Below the pieces are notes generated by a model. It did not search any database, had not been told where the DNA came from, and saw only the letters and a program-made list of their open reading frames with translations. The translations under genes and the position numbers were made by a program. A DNA stretch of 64,000 nt, taken from Neptuniibacter pectenicola. GTDB lineage: Bacteria; Pseudomonadota; Gammaproteobacteria; Pseudomonadales; Balneatricaceae. Shown piece after piece: positions 41,339 through 50,854 of this stretch (positions are counted from its first letter, which is position 1; the number at the start of each line of letters is the position of its first letter). The stretch covers positions 289,677 to 353,676 of the forward strand of contig NZ_LUTS01000003.1 in NCBI RefSeq assembly GCF_001597735.1, read 5' to 3'.

Positions 41339-43501
41339 TTAGAACTGATAACGATAACTCAGCATGGCTGATCGCGGCGCACCGGGTGTGAAGGTTTTGT
41401 CACCACTGGTGTCTTTTTGCGCTTCAACGGCATAACGCTTATCGAATAGGTTCTGGATATTTAGGCTGACGTCATGGGGCCCTTTTGTGTAGCCAATATT
41501 AACGCTCGTGACAAAGTCATAACCGCCGTATTTTTCGCTATTGGCGTTATCGAGGTAGTATTCGCCCCAGCTATCAGCTTGTAGACGTGCTTTTATGCCT
41601 GATGGATGGGTGTAGTTTGCATTGATGCTGTAGTAGTGTTTAGGCACAAAAGGTAGTTGATTGCCGGAGCGGTCAAAGTTGCTCGGTGGGCCCATGCTGT
41701 AAACGACTTCTGAAAATTCATTATAGGTATAATCGCTGTAGGCGTAGTTAAAGCCTAGCGATAGCACGCCCGGTAGCTGCTCTTTGAATACCTCCAGAGC
41801 GCCGCTGAACTCGATCCCTTTTTTGTCTGTACTGCCTGCATTTTGATAGATACTTTCGCCATTGGTGCGGACGTTAATAATCTCATCTTCCACTTCACTG
41901 ACGTATGCATTTAGGTCGAACTGCCACGCTGCAGCACGACCTTTTAGGCCAACTTCAACGCTACGGCTGACGGAGTTTTTAAGGTCTGAATTACTCTCCA
42001 ACTCGCTTGCAAATGGGACCTGTTCACCTTGGGCTATATTGCCGAACAGGGTGAGGTTTTTATTCAACTTGTAGCTGACGCCAATACGAGGGGAGAAGAG
42101 GTCGAAGCTGTGCTTCATCTCACTGTTGCCGCCGCTTCCCGGAACCGTTAGATAGCCACCCATGCCATAATTATAGGCGGTGTCGCTATTCCATGTTTTC
42201 TGTTCAACGCTAATGTGATCGAAGCGGAAGCCGGCATCAATCAATAGTCTATCGTTCGGGCGTAGGTTTTCTTGCAAGAAGAAGCCGTGAACCGTATTGA
42301 TCTCATCTTGCTCTTCGAGCAGTTCGCCTTTTCTGCTGGATAAGGTGCTGACCAAGGCTGGGCCAGCCGTGACTATATCTGCGTAAGCATATTTCTGTGC
42401 GCCGATATTACGGTCTTGGCGGTAGGTGATGCCGCTTACCAGGCTGTCTTTACCCACTAAATTGTGGTCATAGGCGAGTTCTAGATCGGTTCCCCAGATA
42501 TCGACGCCGGGGGTGTCATTGATGACGCCGGTAACAGGATGAAAGTGACTCCAGTGGTTGTAGTAAACCCGTGGTTTTAGCGTGAGCGCACCTAAATCAA
42601 CGTTAAGCCGGCTGTTGAAAAAAAAGATTTCGGAGTTGCGAGCTGAGTTTTTAAAGGCGTCGTTGTTATCGGTTTGTTTGCCGGTCTGTTTATACGCTTC
42701 AAACTGACTTTCGCTCATGCTGCCGGGCAGGTTGAGTTGTGCTTTTGTGTAACTGAACTCCGTTTCTAATTCGCTGTTATCTGAAGGGAGCAGACCGCCC
42801 TTAATACTGAACTGATTCGATTCGAAATCATTATGGTTACGCCACTCATTATCGGCCTTGCGGTGGGAGGCGGTAATGGCAAGGGCGTTACCCTCTTCGG
42901 ACATGTAGGATTTGCGTAGGTGGAGGTTGCGTTGTCCAAACTCACCTGCGCCGAGTCTAAGCTGATCACGGCGATCATCAAAAACCGATTTTGAGATAAT
43001 ATGAATAGCTCCGCCGGTGGACCCCGCAGCATAAATATTCCCCGGACCTTTACTCACTTCTATCTGTTCAATATCTTGGGTATCGATAAAGTCCATGCGG
43101 GTAAAGCTATCAGGGTCAGTAATGGGCACGCCATCCCTAAGCACCATGATTTCTCGTATGCCGTACTGTGCTTTTAACCCAGCTCCGCGCACAATCATGC
43201 GTGAGCTGTAACCTCCGCTCGTCGATTCAATCAAGACGCCCGGTGTGCCTTTAAGGGCGTCGGCGATGTTGGTCATCTTTTCCTGTTCAAGTCGCGTTTG
43301 GTCAATGATCGCAATACTCTCTGGAACCTCAGCCGAGCTTCTTTCTGCGCGGGTTGCGGTCACGGTAATCGTATCGGGGATTGTCTCAGCGGTTGTGTCT
43401 GAACGCGATTCCTCCTCAGCCGCTACGGATAGTGGGGCAATCATCGTGGCGATTAACATAGCTATTTTTCGGGTAGGGAAGGGTGGGTGACGTCGTGGCA
43501 T
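41339..43501 (-). CDS. TonB-dependent outer-membrane receptor
   Basis: A 720-residue receptor. A signal peptide ends near residue 28 (PLSVAAEEE). A TonB box-like DTITVTATRAERSSA is at about 43-57. The plug domain contains TNIADALKGTPGVLIESTSG and IEQIEVSKGPGNIYAAGSTG then GAIHII. The C-terminal barrel ends in SYRYQF, with the usual terminal Phe. The ligand (siderophore, haem, metal chelate or other) cannot be deduced. It is convergent with the exbBD-tonB operon, and its promoter carries the same operator motif. It is therefore probably the dedicated receptor. Confidence 0.95.
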   Translation of the reverse strand: MPRRHPPFPTRKIAMLIATMIAPLSVAAEEESRSDTTAETIPDTITVTATRAERSSAEVPESIAIIDQTRLEQEKMTNIADALKGTPGVLIESTSGGYSSRMIVRGAGLKAQYGIREIMVLRDGVPITDPDSFTRMDFIDTQDIEQIEVSKGPGNIYAAGSTGGAIHIISKSVFDDRRDQLRLGAGEFGQRNLHLRKSYMSEEGNALAITASHRKADNEWRNHNDFESNQFSIKGGLLPSDNSELETEFSYTKAQLNLPGSMSESQFEAYKQTGKQTDNNDAFKNSARNSEIFFFNSRLNVDLGALTLKPRVYYNHWSHFHPVTGVINDTPGVDIWGTDLELAYDHNLVGKDSLVSGITYRQDRNIGAQKYAYADIVTAGPALVSTLSSRKGELLEEQDEINTVHGFFLQENLRPNDRLLIDAGFRFDHISVEQKTWNSDTAYNYGMGGYLTVPGSGGNSEMKHSFDLFSPRIGVSYKLNKNLTLFGNIAQGEQVPFASELESNSDLKNSVSRSVEVGLKGRAAAWQFDLNAYVSEVEDEIINVRTNGESIYQNAGSTDKKGIEFSGALEVFKEQLPGVLSLGFNYAYSDYTYNEFSEVVYSMGPPSNFDRSGNQLPFVPKHYYSINANYTHPSGIKARLQADSWGEYYLDNANSEKYGGYDFVTSVNIGYTKGPHDVSLNIQNLFDKRYAVEAQKDTSGDKTFTPGAPRSAMLSYRYQF

Positions 43502-43562
43502 GTGATTTCCGTCCTAAATATATATTGGCGCGGAAAATAGGTGATTTTTAAGCGTTGGACAA

Positions 43563-43611
43563 TGTGGCACAGTGTCGCGCGGCATCCTGCCGCATGTGGC
43601 TTTTTGCCACG
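43563..43611. promoter_or_regulatory. Three tandem 17-bp operators (TonB island, receptor promoter)
   Basis: TGTGGC-ACAGT-GTCGCG (43563-43579), CGCGGC-ATCCT-GCCGCA (43578-43594) and TGTGGC-TTTTT-GCCACG (43595-43611) follow each other with a pitch of 15 to 17 bp, 62-110 bp before the receptor start. The outer two fit TGTGRC-N5-GYCRCA well. The middle one is weaker. The same element occurs twice at 35967-36000. Confidence 0.58.
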
Positions 43612-43644
43612 TTTATGAGTGGTTGTTGCAGCGGCAGAGGTGAT

Positions 43645-44184
43645 TTAATCGTTATTACTGTTTAGGGTGATTTCTCGTAAAGGGAACTTTCCGAGCCGTC
43701 GGTCTTCAAAGTAGAAGTTGAGGGCGTTTTTAATAGTGGAAAAAGCTAATTCATCCCACGGAATATCTTTCTCGCTGAAAAGCTGAACATCGAGTGATTC
43801 ATTACTGGGCGCGTATTCAGGTTTTTCCATATGCGCGAGGTAGATAAGCTGCACCTGATTGACGTGAACAATAGAGGTTAAGGTGTAGAGATGGCTGATT
43901 TCGACGTGAGCATTGGCTTCTTCGTAGGTTTCCCGTAACGCGCCTTCCATGGTGGATTCATTATTCTCCATAAATCCTGCGGGCAGTGTCCAGTAGCCTT
44001 TTCTGGGTTCAATTGCGCGTTTGCAGAGTAAGACCTTATCTTGATAAACCGGTAAACAGCCGGTGATAACTTTAGGGTTGTGGTAATAAATTGTATCGCA
44101 GTTATCACAAATGTGACGTGGTAGATTGTCTTCGTCGGGGATGCCTAAGCGAAGAGGGTTTGCGCAATTGGAACAAAATTTCAT
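43645..44184 (-). CDS. Nudix hydrolase with N-terminal zinc ribbon
   Basis: A 179-residue protein. An N-terminal zinc ribbon (CSNCANPL, then CDNCDTIYYH) precedes a Nudix domain with box GFMENNESTMEGALRETYEE. The last part of the box reads EEANA instead of EExGU. The layout resembles small NudC-like ADP-ribose or NADH pyrophosphatase-type proteins. The substrate is unknown. It is monocistronic and divergent from the second Nudix gene at 44332. Confidence 0.88.
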   Translation of the reverse strand: MKFCSNCANPLRLGIPDEDNLPRHICDNCDTIYYHNPKVITGCLPVYQDKVLLCKRAIEPRKGYWTLPAGFMENNESTMEGALRETYEEANAHVEISHLYTLTSIVHVNQVQLIYLAHMEKPEYAPSNESLDVQLFSEKDIPWDELAFSTIKNALNFYFEDRRLGKFPLREITLNSNND

Positions 44185-44331
44185 CCTACATCCTTAAGCG
44201 TGCTGCTGAGTGGTTTGCGAGTCTATAGGTTATAAATATCGCAAAGAGATAGAGAGTCTATAAAATCTTACTTAATTTGTCGCTGTGCTTAGGGGTATGA
44301 TTAAAGCATAGCGAATAATAATGATATTTAT

Positions 44332-44949
44332 ATGATAACGACCATACGAAAACGTTTAACTGAATTAACCCCTGCTCGGTTTCCATCAAACCGGCCGCAA
44401 GCGAGTGTGCTTATCGCACTCACTGATCACGATGATCCGGAAGTGATTTTAACCAAACGCGCCGCGACACTCTCAACCCACAGCGGCGAAATCGCATTCC
44501 CCGGCGGTAAATATGATGAGACCGATACAGATCTGCTGTTCACCGCTTTGCGTGAAGCCCATGAAGAGGTGGGTTTATTGCCCTCATCGGTCGATGTGAT
44601 TGGCCCGTTAGGACAGGTGCTTTCTAAGCACGGCTTACAGGTGACGCCTTGGGTTGGCGTGGTGCCTAAAACGGTTGAGCTGGTGCCGAACCCGGGTGAG
44701 CTTGATGAGGTTTTTAGTGTGCCTTTAAGCTTTTTCTTGGCGGATCAGCGTTACTCAACAGATGAGATCCGTTTTAAAGGTAAATCGCTTTATGTCCCCG
44801 CATGGGAGTATCAAGGGCACATTATCTGGGGGCTGACGGCGTATATGCTGGTTGAGCTTTTAAATGAAGGGTGTGGTGCTGACATTCCCATGAAGCCAAG
44901 ACCTGAATATGCAGTGAGACGTTTTTTACGTGAGTCGGAGGAGCAATAA
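44332..44949 (+). CDS. CoA pyrophosphatase-type Nudix hydrolase (NudL-like)
   Basis: A 205-residue Nudix protein with the CoA-pyrophosphatase signature [20 protein letters not shown] then [20 protein letters not shown]. The SGEIAFPGG segment is typical of the YeaB/NudL group. It overlaps the carbonic anhydrase-like gene by 1 bp and begins a run of four closely spaced small genes. Confidence 0.9.
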   Translation: MITTIRKRLTELTPARFPSNRPQASVLIALTDHDDPEVILTKRAATLSTHSGEIAFPGGKYDETDTDLLFTALREAHEEVGLLPSSVDVIGPLGQVLSKHGLQVTPWVGVVPKTVELVPNPGELDEVFSVPLSFFLADQRYSTDEIRFKGKSLYVPAWEYQGHIIWGLTAYMLVELLNEGCGADIPMKPRPEYAVRRFLRESEEQ

Positions 44950-45473
44950 TGTTGTATTCCCTTGAGGGGCAGACGGTCGCGTTGCTGGGTGACGAGCATT
45001 TTGTGGCACCGAATGCGACAGTCATCGGTAATGTTGAACTGCATGATTGCAGTAGTGTTTGGTTTAATGTGGTGATTCGTGGCGATAACGATCCCATCAT
45101 TATTGGCTCAGGTTCAAATATTCAGGACGGTGCGGTTTTGCATACGGACCCAGGGTTTACCTTGCGTATAGGGTCAAATGTGACGGTTGGACATCAGGCG
45201 ATGTTGCATGGTTGCGAGGTAGGCGATGGCTCCTTAATCGGTATTAATGCGGTTGTTTTAAATGGAGCGAAAATTGGTAAAGGTTGTTTGATTGGGGCGA
45301 ATGCGCTGGTCACTGAAGGTATGCAGGTTCCAGATTACTCTTTAGTGGTTGGTTCGCCGGCAAAAATAAAACGGACCTTATCTGCTGAGCAAGTGGCGGG
45401 GTTACAAGAGAATGCTCTGCATTATGTTGAAAATATGCGCCGTTATAATCGGGCGTTAGAACCACAAGGGTAA
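44949..45473 (+). CDS. Gamma carbonic anhydrase-like protein (YrdA type)
   Basis: A 174-residue left-handed beta-helix protein. Hexapeptide repeats run from about residue 15 to 140, and the zinc ligands appear as [15 protein letters not shown] and [10 protein letters not shown]. Family members include active carbonic anhydrases and YrdA/CaiE-like proteins of uncertain activity. It is embedded between Nudix and DUF1289 genes. Confidence 0.93.
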   Translation: MLYSLEGQTVALLGDEHFVAPNATVIGNVELHDCSSVWFNVVIRGDNDPIIIGSGSNIQDGAVLHTDPGFTLRIGSNVTVGHQAMLHGCEVGDGSLIGINAVVLNGAKIGKGCLIGANALVTEGMQVPDYSLVVGSPAKIKRTLSAEQVAGLQENALHYVENMRRYNRALEPQG

Positions 45474-45476
45474 ATT

Positions 45477-45668
45477 ATGACAGATCTGAGTGATAAGCCT
45501 GTTCCCAATCCTTGTGTTGGGGTCTGTGCGCTTGATGAACATGATATTTGTATTGCGTGTCAGCGGAGCGGTATCGAAATTGCTGAGTGGGGTGTTTTTA
45601 CCCATGAAGAGAAGCTTGAAGCGTGGCAGAAGATTAAGCAGCGAGAAGCGGGTGATTTTTCTGAGTAG
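45477..45668 (+). CDS. DUF1289 small Cys-rich protein
   Basis: A 63-residue protein with NPCVGVCALDEHDICIACQR, the four-Cys motif of DUF1289, and a C-terminal WxxxxxxEK helix (EWGVFTHEEKLEAWQKI). It probably binds a metal or an iron-sulfur cluster. Function is unknown. It starts 3 bp after the carbonic anhydrase-like gene. Confidence 0.9.
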   Translation: MTDLSDKPVPNPCVGVCALDEHDICIACQRSGIEIAEWGVFTHEEKLEAWQKIKQREAGDFSE

Positions 45669-45686
45669 GTTGAGTGGGTGTTGGTG

Positions 45687-45992
45687 ATGAATGTAATGAT
45701 TGATATTTGTATCGTGCCTCTAGGTGTCGGTGTTTCAGTTTCCAAATATATAGCGGCCTGCCAGCGCGTTCTTGACGATGCTCAGCTAGCGCATGAGATG
45801 CACGCCTATGGTACCAATGTGGAAGGGGATTGGGATAGGGTCATGGCGGCGGTTAAGCGTTGCCACGAGGTTGTACATCAGATGGGCGCACCGCGAATCA
45901 CAACCTCTATGCGTTTAGGTACCCGCACAGATCGTGAGCAAACCATGGACGATAAAATCCAAAGCGTAAAACTGAAGTTGGCGTCTGAATAA
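45687..45992 (+). CDS. MTH1187/YkoF-like thiamine-binding family protein
   Basis: A 101-residue ferredoxin-like-fold protein of the MTH1187/DUF77 family (CIVPLGVGVSVSKYIAACQR, HAYGTNVEGDWDRVMAAVKR, CHEVVHQMGAPRITTSMRLG). Relatives bind thiamine or hydroxymethylpyrimidine. Start ATG 45687 or 45696; the in-frame TTG at 45678 is less likely. Confidence 0.9.
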   Translation: MNVMIDICIVPLGVGVSVSKYIAACQRVLDDAQLAHEMHAYGTNVEGDWDRVMAAVKRCHEVVHQMGAPRITTSMRLGTRTDREQTMDDKIQSVKLKLASE

Positions 45993-46015
45993 GGCGGGGT
46001 TGAGTGCTGATCATC

Positions 46016-46038
46016 GAGCACCGTGTTCGTCGGTGCTC
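46016..46038. terminator. Bidirectional terminator between convergent genes
   Basis: Stem GAGCACC/GGTGCTC with a 9-base loop followed by AACTTTT, between the convergent genes ending at 45992 and 46064. Confidence 0.75.
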
Positions 46039-46063
46039 AACTTTTAGCTAAACCGGATGAGGA

Positions 46064-47335
46064 TTAATCATCCTGCTTTTTTTTGAAGGCGATGATTCGC
46101 GCCGTCTTGATGACATTATCGCTGACTTGAAGGGTCTCTATACGATAATGCATTAACTGCAAACAGACATTGGCTTCAGGAATCGACTCCAACGTTTCTG
46201 TAATTAAGCCATTCATGGTTTTTGGCCCATCGGTGGGTAAATTCCAATCCAGTGCTTTGTTTACATCACGAATGTAAGCGCTACCTTCAATGTAATAGCT
46301 GCCATCCTCCTGCGGGAAGATATCTTGGTCGGCATCCCGAGGACTCGAGGATAGCTCGCCAACAATCTCTTCTAATATATCCTCTAAAGTCACGATGCCT
46401 TGAATATCGCCATATTCATCCACCACTAAGCCGATACGACGGTTTTGTGACTGAAAGTGTACCAGTTGGGTTTCAAGGGGTGTGCTTTCAGGTACAAAGT
46501 AAGGTTCGCGTATCACTTGAAGAATCGCTGCTTTTGTTACTTTCCCCTCATGGAAAACCTGTGCAAGGTTCCGCATATGGAGAATACCAACCACTTTGTT
46601 AAGCTCACCTTGGTAAACCGGTAAACGAGTGTGCTCAGTATTGCTCAAGCGCCCGATGATCGTATCAATATCATCATCTAAGTCGATCCCCATCACTTCG
46701 TTTCGAGGGATCATAATGTCGTTAACGGTGACTTCAGATAGCTCTAAGACCCCTAACAGCATACTTTGGTTATTTTGTGGCAGTAATGCACCGGCTTCGT
46801 TGACGAGGGTTCTAAGCTCCTCGGTGCTGAGGTGATGATTGTTATCACCGGTCACATTGATGCCAAAGATGCGTAAAAAGGTGTTTGTAATACCGTTAAT
46901 CACCCAAACGAGAGGGTAAGAGATCTTTAGCAGTGGGGCTAATAGGTACGCGGCGGGAAACGCCACTTTCTCAGGGTAAAGGGCCGCCAAGGTTTTTGGC
47001 GAGACTTCAGCAAAGATAAGAATAATAACTGTTAGGCCAAAGGTGGCGATCATAATGCCGGTGTCGCCCCATAGGCGTACGCAAATAACAGTCGCGATAG
47101 CAGAGGCTAAGATATTAACAAAGTTATTACCTATCAGAATAACGCCAATCAGCCGGTCTGGGCGCTCTAATAGTTTACTGGCCTTACGTGCGCCACGGTG
47201 CTTTTTCTTGACGAGATGTTTCAGCCTATATCGGTTGAGCGACATCATCCCCGTTTCTGAACTAGAGAAGAATGCAGAGCATAAAATTAAGAAACAGAGT
47301 ATTCCAAGGAGGAATCCTATCGATGCGTCTTCCAA
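46064..47335 (-). CDS. CorB/CorC-type transporter (DUF21, CBS pair, HlyC/CorC domain)
   Basis: A 423-residue membrane protein. A DUF21/CNNM transmembrane domain occupies about 1-180 (FFSSSETGMMSLNRYRLKHL). Two CBS domains (about 205-330) include IMIPRNEVMGIDLDDDID and GDIQGIVTLEDILEEIVGEL. A C-terminal CorC_HlyC domain (about 345-420) ends it. Relatives export Mg2+ or Co2+ or support Mg2+ homeostasis. It is followed upstream by ypjD, which is probably in the same leftward unit. Confidence 0.94.
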   Translation of the reverse strand: MEDASIGFLLGILCFLILCSAFFSSSETGMMSLNRYRLKHLVKKKHRGARKASKLLERPDRLIGVILIGNNFVNILASAIATVICVRLWGDTGIMIATFGLTVIILIFAEVSPKTLAALYPEKVAFPAAYLLAPLLKISYPLVWVINGITNTFLRIFGINVTGDNNHHLSTEELRTLVNEAGALLPQNNQSMLLGVLELSEVTVNDIMIPRNEVMGIDLDDDIDTIIGRLSNTEHTRLPVYQGELNKVVGILHMRNLAQVFHEGKVTKAAILQVIREPYFVPESTPLETQLVHFQSQNRRIGLVVDEYGDIQGIVTLEDILEEIVGELSSSPRDADQDIFPQEDGSYYIEGSAYIRDVNKALDWNLPTDGPKTMNGLITETLESIPEANVCLQLMHYRIETLQVSDNVIKTARIIAFKKKQDD

Positions 47336-47459
47336 GACGGTATGCCTATCTTATGAATGGAGCGTCATTTTCAAATGTGGCCCCTGACCTGTCAAGGGCT
47401 ATTACCCCTACATTTTGTCTATTTAGACGAATATAGGTCGTTATCTCGCATAAGTCGGC

Positions 47460-48245
47460 TTACATGAGTAATTCAATCACTAATTTACTGCCAAAAAATC
47501 CGAGGGCGAGTGTAATAAAGCTCGCAATTGTCCAGCGTACGGCTGTGTTGCTACGCCAGCCAAAACTGATACGTCCAAATAATAAGGTCGCGTATAGACA
47601 CCAAGCGCAGATGGAAAAGGCGGTTTTGTGAACCAGATGCTGAGCAAACAGGTCATCAAAAAAGATAAAACCGGTCACCATTGAGGCGGTTAATAGCACA
47701 AGGCCGGTCCATACCATCTCAAACAGTAGGCACTCCATAGTCTGTAGAGGCGGGAGAGAAGATACAAGCCCGCGCGTATGGTGCTGTTTAAGCGCGACGA
47801 TCTGGCGAGAGAGTAATATGGCTTGCAGCGTTGCAACGGTAAAAATACTGTAGGCTAAAATCGATAATAAAATATGGGCAATCACACCGCCAGTATAGAC
47901 TTTTCCCTCGCCTACGCCGGTCACCAGTGTAGCGAGCGCCGCGATGGCCGCCATAGGAAACACACCGATAAAGAGGTTGTCTACATTTTGGCGTAGGCTG
48001 CTCAGCAGAACGATACTGGCGACAAGCCATGAGATAAGTGAGCTAACACTAAAGAAACTTAAGTTGATCCCGTTGGGTTGATGCAGGACTATATACAGCG
48101 CCAACGTGTGTGAGCATAAGCCGAGTAGACCAAGTAATTGGTTGAAATGGCGCGGCTGTTGACGACGTCCACGCATAACTTGCCACTGTAGGGTTCCAGC
48201 AGCGCTATAAAGCATGACGGCAACAAGTGTTGATATAGCTAGCAT
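47460..48245 (-). CDS. ypjD: Inner-membrane protein YpjD (CcsA-like)
   Basis: A 261-residue protein with eight or so membrane helices of the CcsA/CcmC-type cytochrome assembly superfamily. YTGGVIAHILLSILAYSIFT, HLVHKTAFSICAWCLYATLL and FGWRS carry the conserved His residues. It is the usual neighbour of ffh and of the CorB-type gene in gammaproteobacteria. The haem-related role is inferred from the family. Confidence 0.92.
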   Translation of the reverse strand: MLAISTLVAVMLYSAAGTLQWQVMRGRRQQPRHFNQLLGLLGLCSHTLALYIVLHQPNGINLSFFSVSSLISWLVASIVLLSSLRQNVDNLFIGVFPMAAIAALATLVTGVGEGKVYTGGVIAHILLSILAYSIFTVATLQAILLSRQIVALKQHHTRGLVSSLPPLQTMECLLFEMVWTGLVLLTASMVTGFIFFDDLFAQHLVHKTAFSICAWCLYATLLFGRISFGWRSNTAVRWTIASFITLALGFFGSKLVIELLM

Positions 48246-48483
48246 CTAAGTCTCTTCTGTCCAGCGTTCAAGTAGAACAGTGTTATGGCATGAGGCGATA
48301 GTTTGTCACAGAAAGACCTTGGATTAAAGAAGTGCAATAGAGATACAAAGAGTAATTTAAGGGGGCTGCTCAGGATGGCCCTTGTACGGTATAATGCATC
48401 CATAATTAACTTAGTTTATCTTTTTCCCTTAATTGTAGGCTGATCTACACAGCGCTTTCGCAGGGGGAGAGTCGAGGCAGGAC

Positions 48484-49887
48484 ATGTTTGAGAATTTAAC
48501 AGAACGACTTACGCATACGTTACGCTCAGTGACCGGTCAGGCGAAACTGACGGAAGACAATATTAAAAGTACTCTGCGTGAAGTGCGTATGGCTTTGTTG
48601 GAAGCCGATGTTGCACTCCCTGTCGTTAAAGAGTTTGTTAACAGCGTTAAAGAGCGGGCTGTAGGGACAGAAGTTACTAAAAGCCTTACGCCGGGACAGG
48701 TCTTTGTAAAGATCGTCAATGAAGAGATGGTCAAGGTGATGGGGGAGGCGAATGAAAAGCTGAACCTGGCTGCCGTCCCTCCAGCTGTTGTTATGATGGC
48801 CGGCCTTCAAGGGGCGGGTAAAACCACCTCTGTTGCAAAACTGGGTCGCCACCTGCGCGAGCGAGAAAAGAAAAAAGTCTTAGTGGTGTCCGCTGACGTA
48901 TACCGTCCCGCTGCGATTAAACAGCTTGAAACCCTTGCGGCGGAAGTTGAGGTTGATTTCTTTCCCTCATCTGCAGATCAAGACCCTGTCGATATAGCGA
49001 ATGCAGCAATTGCCCATGCGCGTATTCAACACCACGATGTTGTCTTGGTGGATACCGCAGGCCGTTTGCATGTTGATGAAGACATGATGGGTGAGATTAA
49101 ACGCCTACATGAAGCGCTTAATCCGATTGAAACCCTGTTTGTTGTCGATGCGATGACCGGTCAAGATGCGGCCAATACAGCAAAAGCCTTTAATGAGGTG
49201 TTGCCGTTAACGGGTGTGATCCTAACTAAAACCGACGGTGATGCCCGAGGTGGTGCTGCACTGTCTGTACGTCAAATCACAGGCAAACCGATTAAATTCT
49301 TGGGTGTGGGTGAAAAGGTTGATGCCTTAGAACCGTTCCACCCTGACCGCGTTGCGTCCCGTATCTTAGGTATGGGTGACGTACTTTCTCTGATTGAGGA
49401 AGCGGAACAGAAGATTGATAAAGCGAAAGCTGAAAAATTTGCCCAGAAGATTAAAAAGGGTAAAGGCTTCGACCTAGAAGATTTCCGTGAACAGATCACC
49501 CAGATGAAAAACATGGGGGGTATGGCGGGCATGCTCGATAAACTTCCCGGCATGGGGCAATTGACCCAAGCGGCCAGTGCCGCGAATGCTGAGAAGGGGA
49601 TGCACCAGATGGAAGCGATCATTAACTCAATGACCGCGATGGAACGACGCAAACCCGATATTATTTCCGGCTCTCGTAAAAAGCGTATAGCGAAAGGGTC
49701 GGGTACCCAGATTCAGGATATAAACCGTCTGCTTAAACAGCACAAACAGATGTCGAAGATGATGAAAAAATTCAGCGGCAAAGGCGGTATGACAAAGATG
49801 ATGCGGGGCATGAAAGGCATGCTACCACCAGGTATGGGTGGTGGTCCTGGCGGCATGGGCGGTCCTGGTGGCTTTCCAGGGATGTGA
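48484..49887 (+). CDS. ffh: Signal recognition particle protein Ffh
   Basis: A 467-residue SRP GTPase. The N domain (1-90), G domain with P-loop AGLQGAGKTTSVAKLG, VDTAGRLHVDEDMM and LTKTDGDARGGAALS, and a Met-rich M domain (about 295-467; MMKKFSGKGGMTKMMRGMKG) that binds 4.5S RNA and signal peptides are all present. It ends in a Gly/Met/Pro-rich tail. Confidence 0.98.
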   Translation: MFENLTERLTHTLRSVTGQAKLTEDNIKSTLREVRMALLEADVALPVVKEFVNSVKERAVGTEVTKSLTPGQVFVKIVNEEMVKVMGEANEKLNLAAVPPAVVMMAGLQGAGKTTSVAKLGRHLREREKKKVLVVSADVYRPAAIKQLETLAAEVEVDFFPSSADQDPVDIANAAIAHARIQHHDVVLVDTAGRLHVDEDMMGEIKRLHEALNPIETLFVVDAMTGQDAANTAKAFNEVLPLTGVILTKTDGDARGGAALSVRQITGKPIKFLGVGEKVDALEPFHPDRVASRILGMGDVLSLIEEAEQKIDKAKAEKFAQKIKKGKGFDLEDFREQITQMKNMGGMAGMLDKLPGMGQLTQAASAANAEKGMHQMEAIINSMTAMERRKPDIISGSRKKRIAKGSGTQIQDINRLLKQHKQMSKMMKKFSGKGGMTKMMRGMKGMLPPGMGGGPGGMGGPGGFPGM

Positions 49888-49918
49888 TCCTTTTTAATTA
49901 ATCGCTAAAAAGACTTTA

Positions 49919-49959
49919 TTAGGGCGGGTAATTCTAGTAGAATTTCCGCCCTAATTTTT
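49919..49959 (+). terminator. Rho-independent terminator after ffh
   Basis: TTAGGCGG-type stem (49919-49927 TTAGGGCGG with 49946-49954 CCGCCCTAA), inner AATTCTAGTAGAATT loop region and following T-run, between ffh and rpsP. Confidence 0.85.
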
Positions 49960-50041
49960 AATGGTGCAGTCTGCCTCAAAAACAGATTGTTTTTCTAACT
50001 GTGGGCGATATTAAAACCCACTCAATAAAGGGATCTAACGC

Positions 50042-50290
50042 ATGGTAACTATTCGTTTGTCTCGTGGTGGCGCTAAGAAGCGTCCGTTCTATCACATCTC
50101 AGTAGCAGACTCGCGTAATGCGCGTGACGGTCGCTTTATTGAGCGTGTGGGCTTTTTTAACCCAACAGCACGTGGTCAAGAGGAAGGTCTTCGTATCGAT
50201 CTTGATCGTGTTGAATACTGGCAGAGTAAAGGCGCACAGCTATCTGAGCGCGTTGCTAAGCTGGTTAAACAAGCTAAAGCAGCTAAATAA
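50042..50290 (+). CDS. rpsP: 30S ribosomal protein S16
   Basis: An 82-residue ribosomal protein, start [20 protein letters not shown], with the family segment [15 protein letters not shown]. It is the first gene of the conserved rpsP-rimM-trmD-rplS operon. Confidence 0.98.
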   Translation: MVTIRLSRGGAKKRPFYHISVADSRNARDGRFIERVGFFNPTARGQEEGLRIDLDRVEYWQSKGAQLSERVAKLVKQAKAAK

Positions 50291-50317
50291 TTTTTAGGTT
50301 TTTGGTCAGGGTTAAAG

Positions 50318-50851
50318 ATGAGCAGTGATCCAAGTAATGAATATCTCATTGTCGGAACGATTTCTGCAGTCTACGGGATTAAAGGTTGGGTAAAAATTTA
50401 CTCAAATACCGACCCGATAGATAACATCTTTTCCTATAAGCCATGGTTAGTAAAAATTAACGGTGTATTAAAGCCTCTTGAGGTGGAAACCGGTAAGCGC
50501 CATGGCAAAGGGCTAGTTGCAAAACTGGTTGGAGTAGATGATCGAGAGATAGCGCGCAAATATTGTGGGCTGGAAATTTCGGTCGATGCAAGCCAGCTTC
50601 CTAAATTGGAAGCCGGTGAGTACTACTGGAGTCAGTTGCAAGACCTATTAGTTTATACCGAGTCCGATCAATTATTGGGCAAGGTAAGCCACCTGTTAGA
50701 AACTGGCTCAAATGATGTGCTAGTTGTGAAGGGAACGGCTGACAGTATCGATCAAAAAGAGCGACTGTTGCCCTATCTTCCTGACCAGGTGATAAAAAAT
50801 ATTGACCTTGAAACAGGTACCATGCGGGTCGATTGGGACCCGGGATTCTGA
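50318..50851 (+). CDS. rimM: Ribosome maturation factor RimM
   Basis: A 177-residue 30S assembly factor that binds S19. The N-terminal RimM domain (YLIVGTISAVYGIKGWVKIY) is followed by a PRC-barrel (EYYWSQLQDLLVYTESDQLL; ERLLPYLPDQVIKNIDLETG). It lies 27 bp after rpsP and 3 bp before trmD. Confidence 0.97.
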   Translation: MSSDPSNEYLIVGTISAVYGIKGWVKIYSNTDPIDNIFSYKPWLVKINGVLKPLEVETGKRHGKGLVAKLVGVDDREIARKYCGLEISVDASQLPKLEAGEYYWSQLQDLLVYTESDQLLGKVSHLLETGSNDVLVVKGTADSIDQKERLLPYLPDQVIKNIDLETGTMRVDWDPGF

Positions 50852-50854
50852 ACC

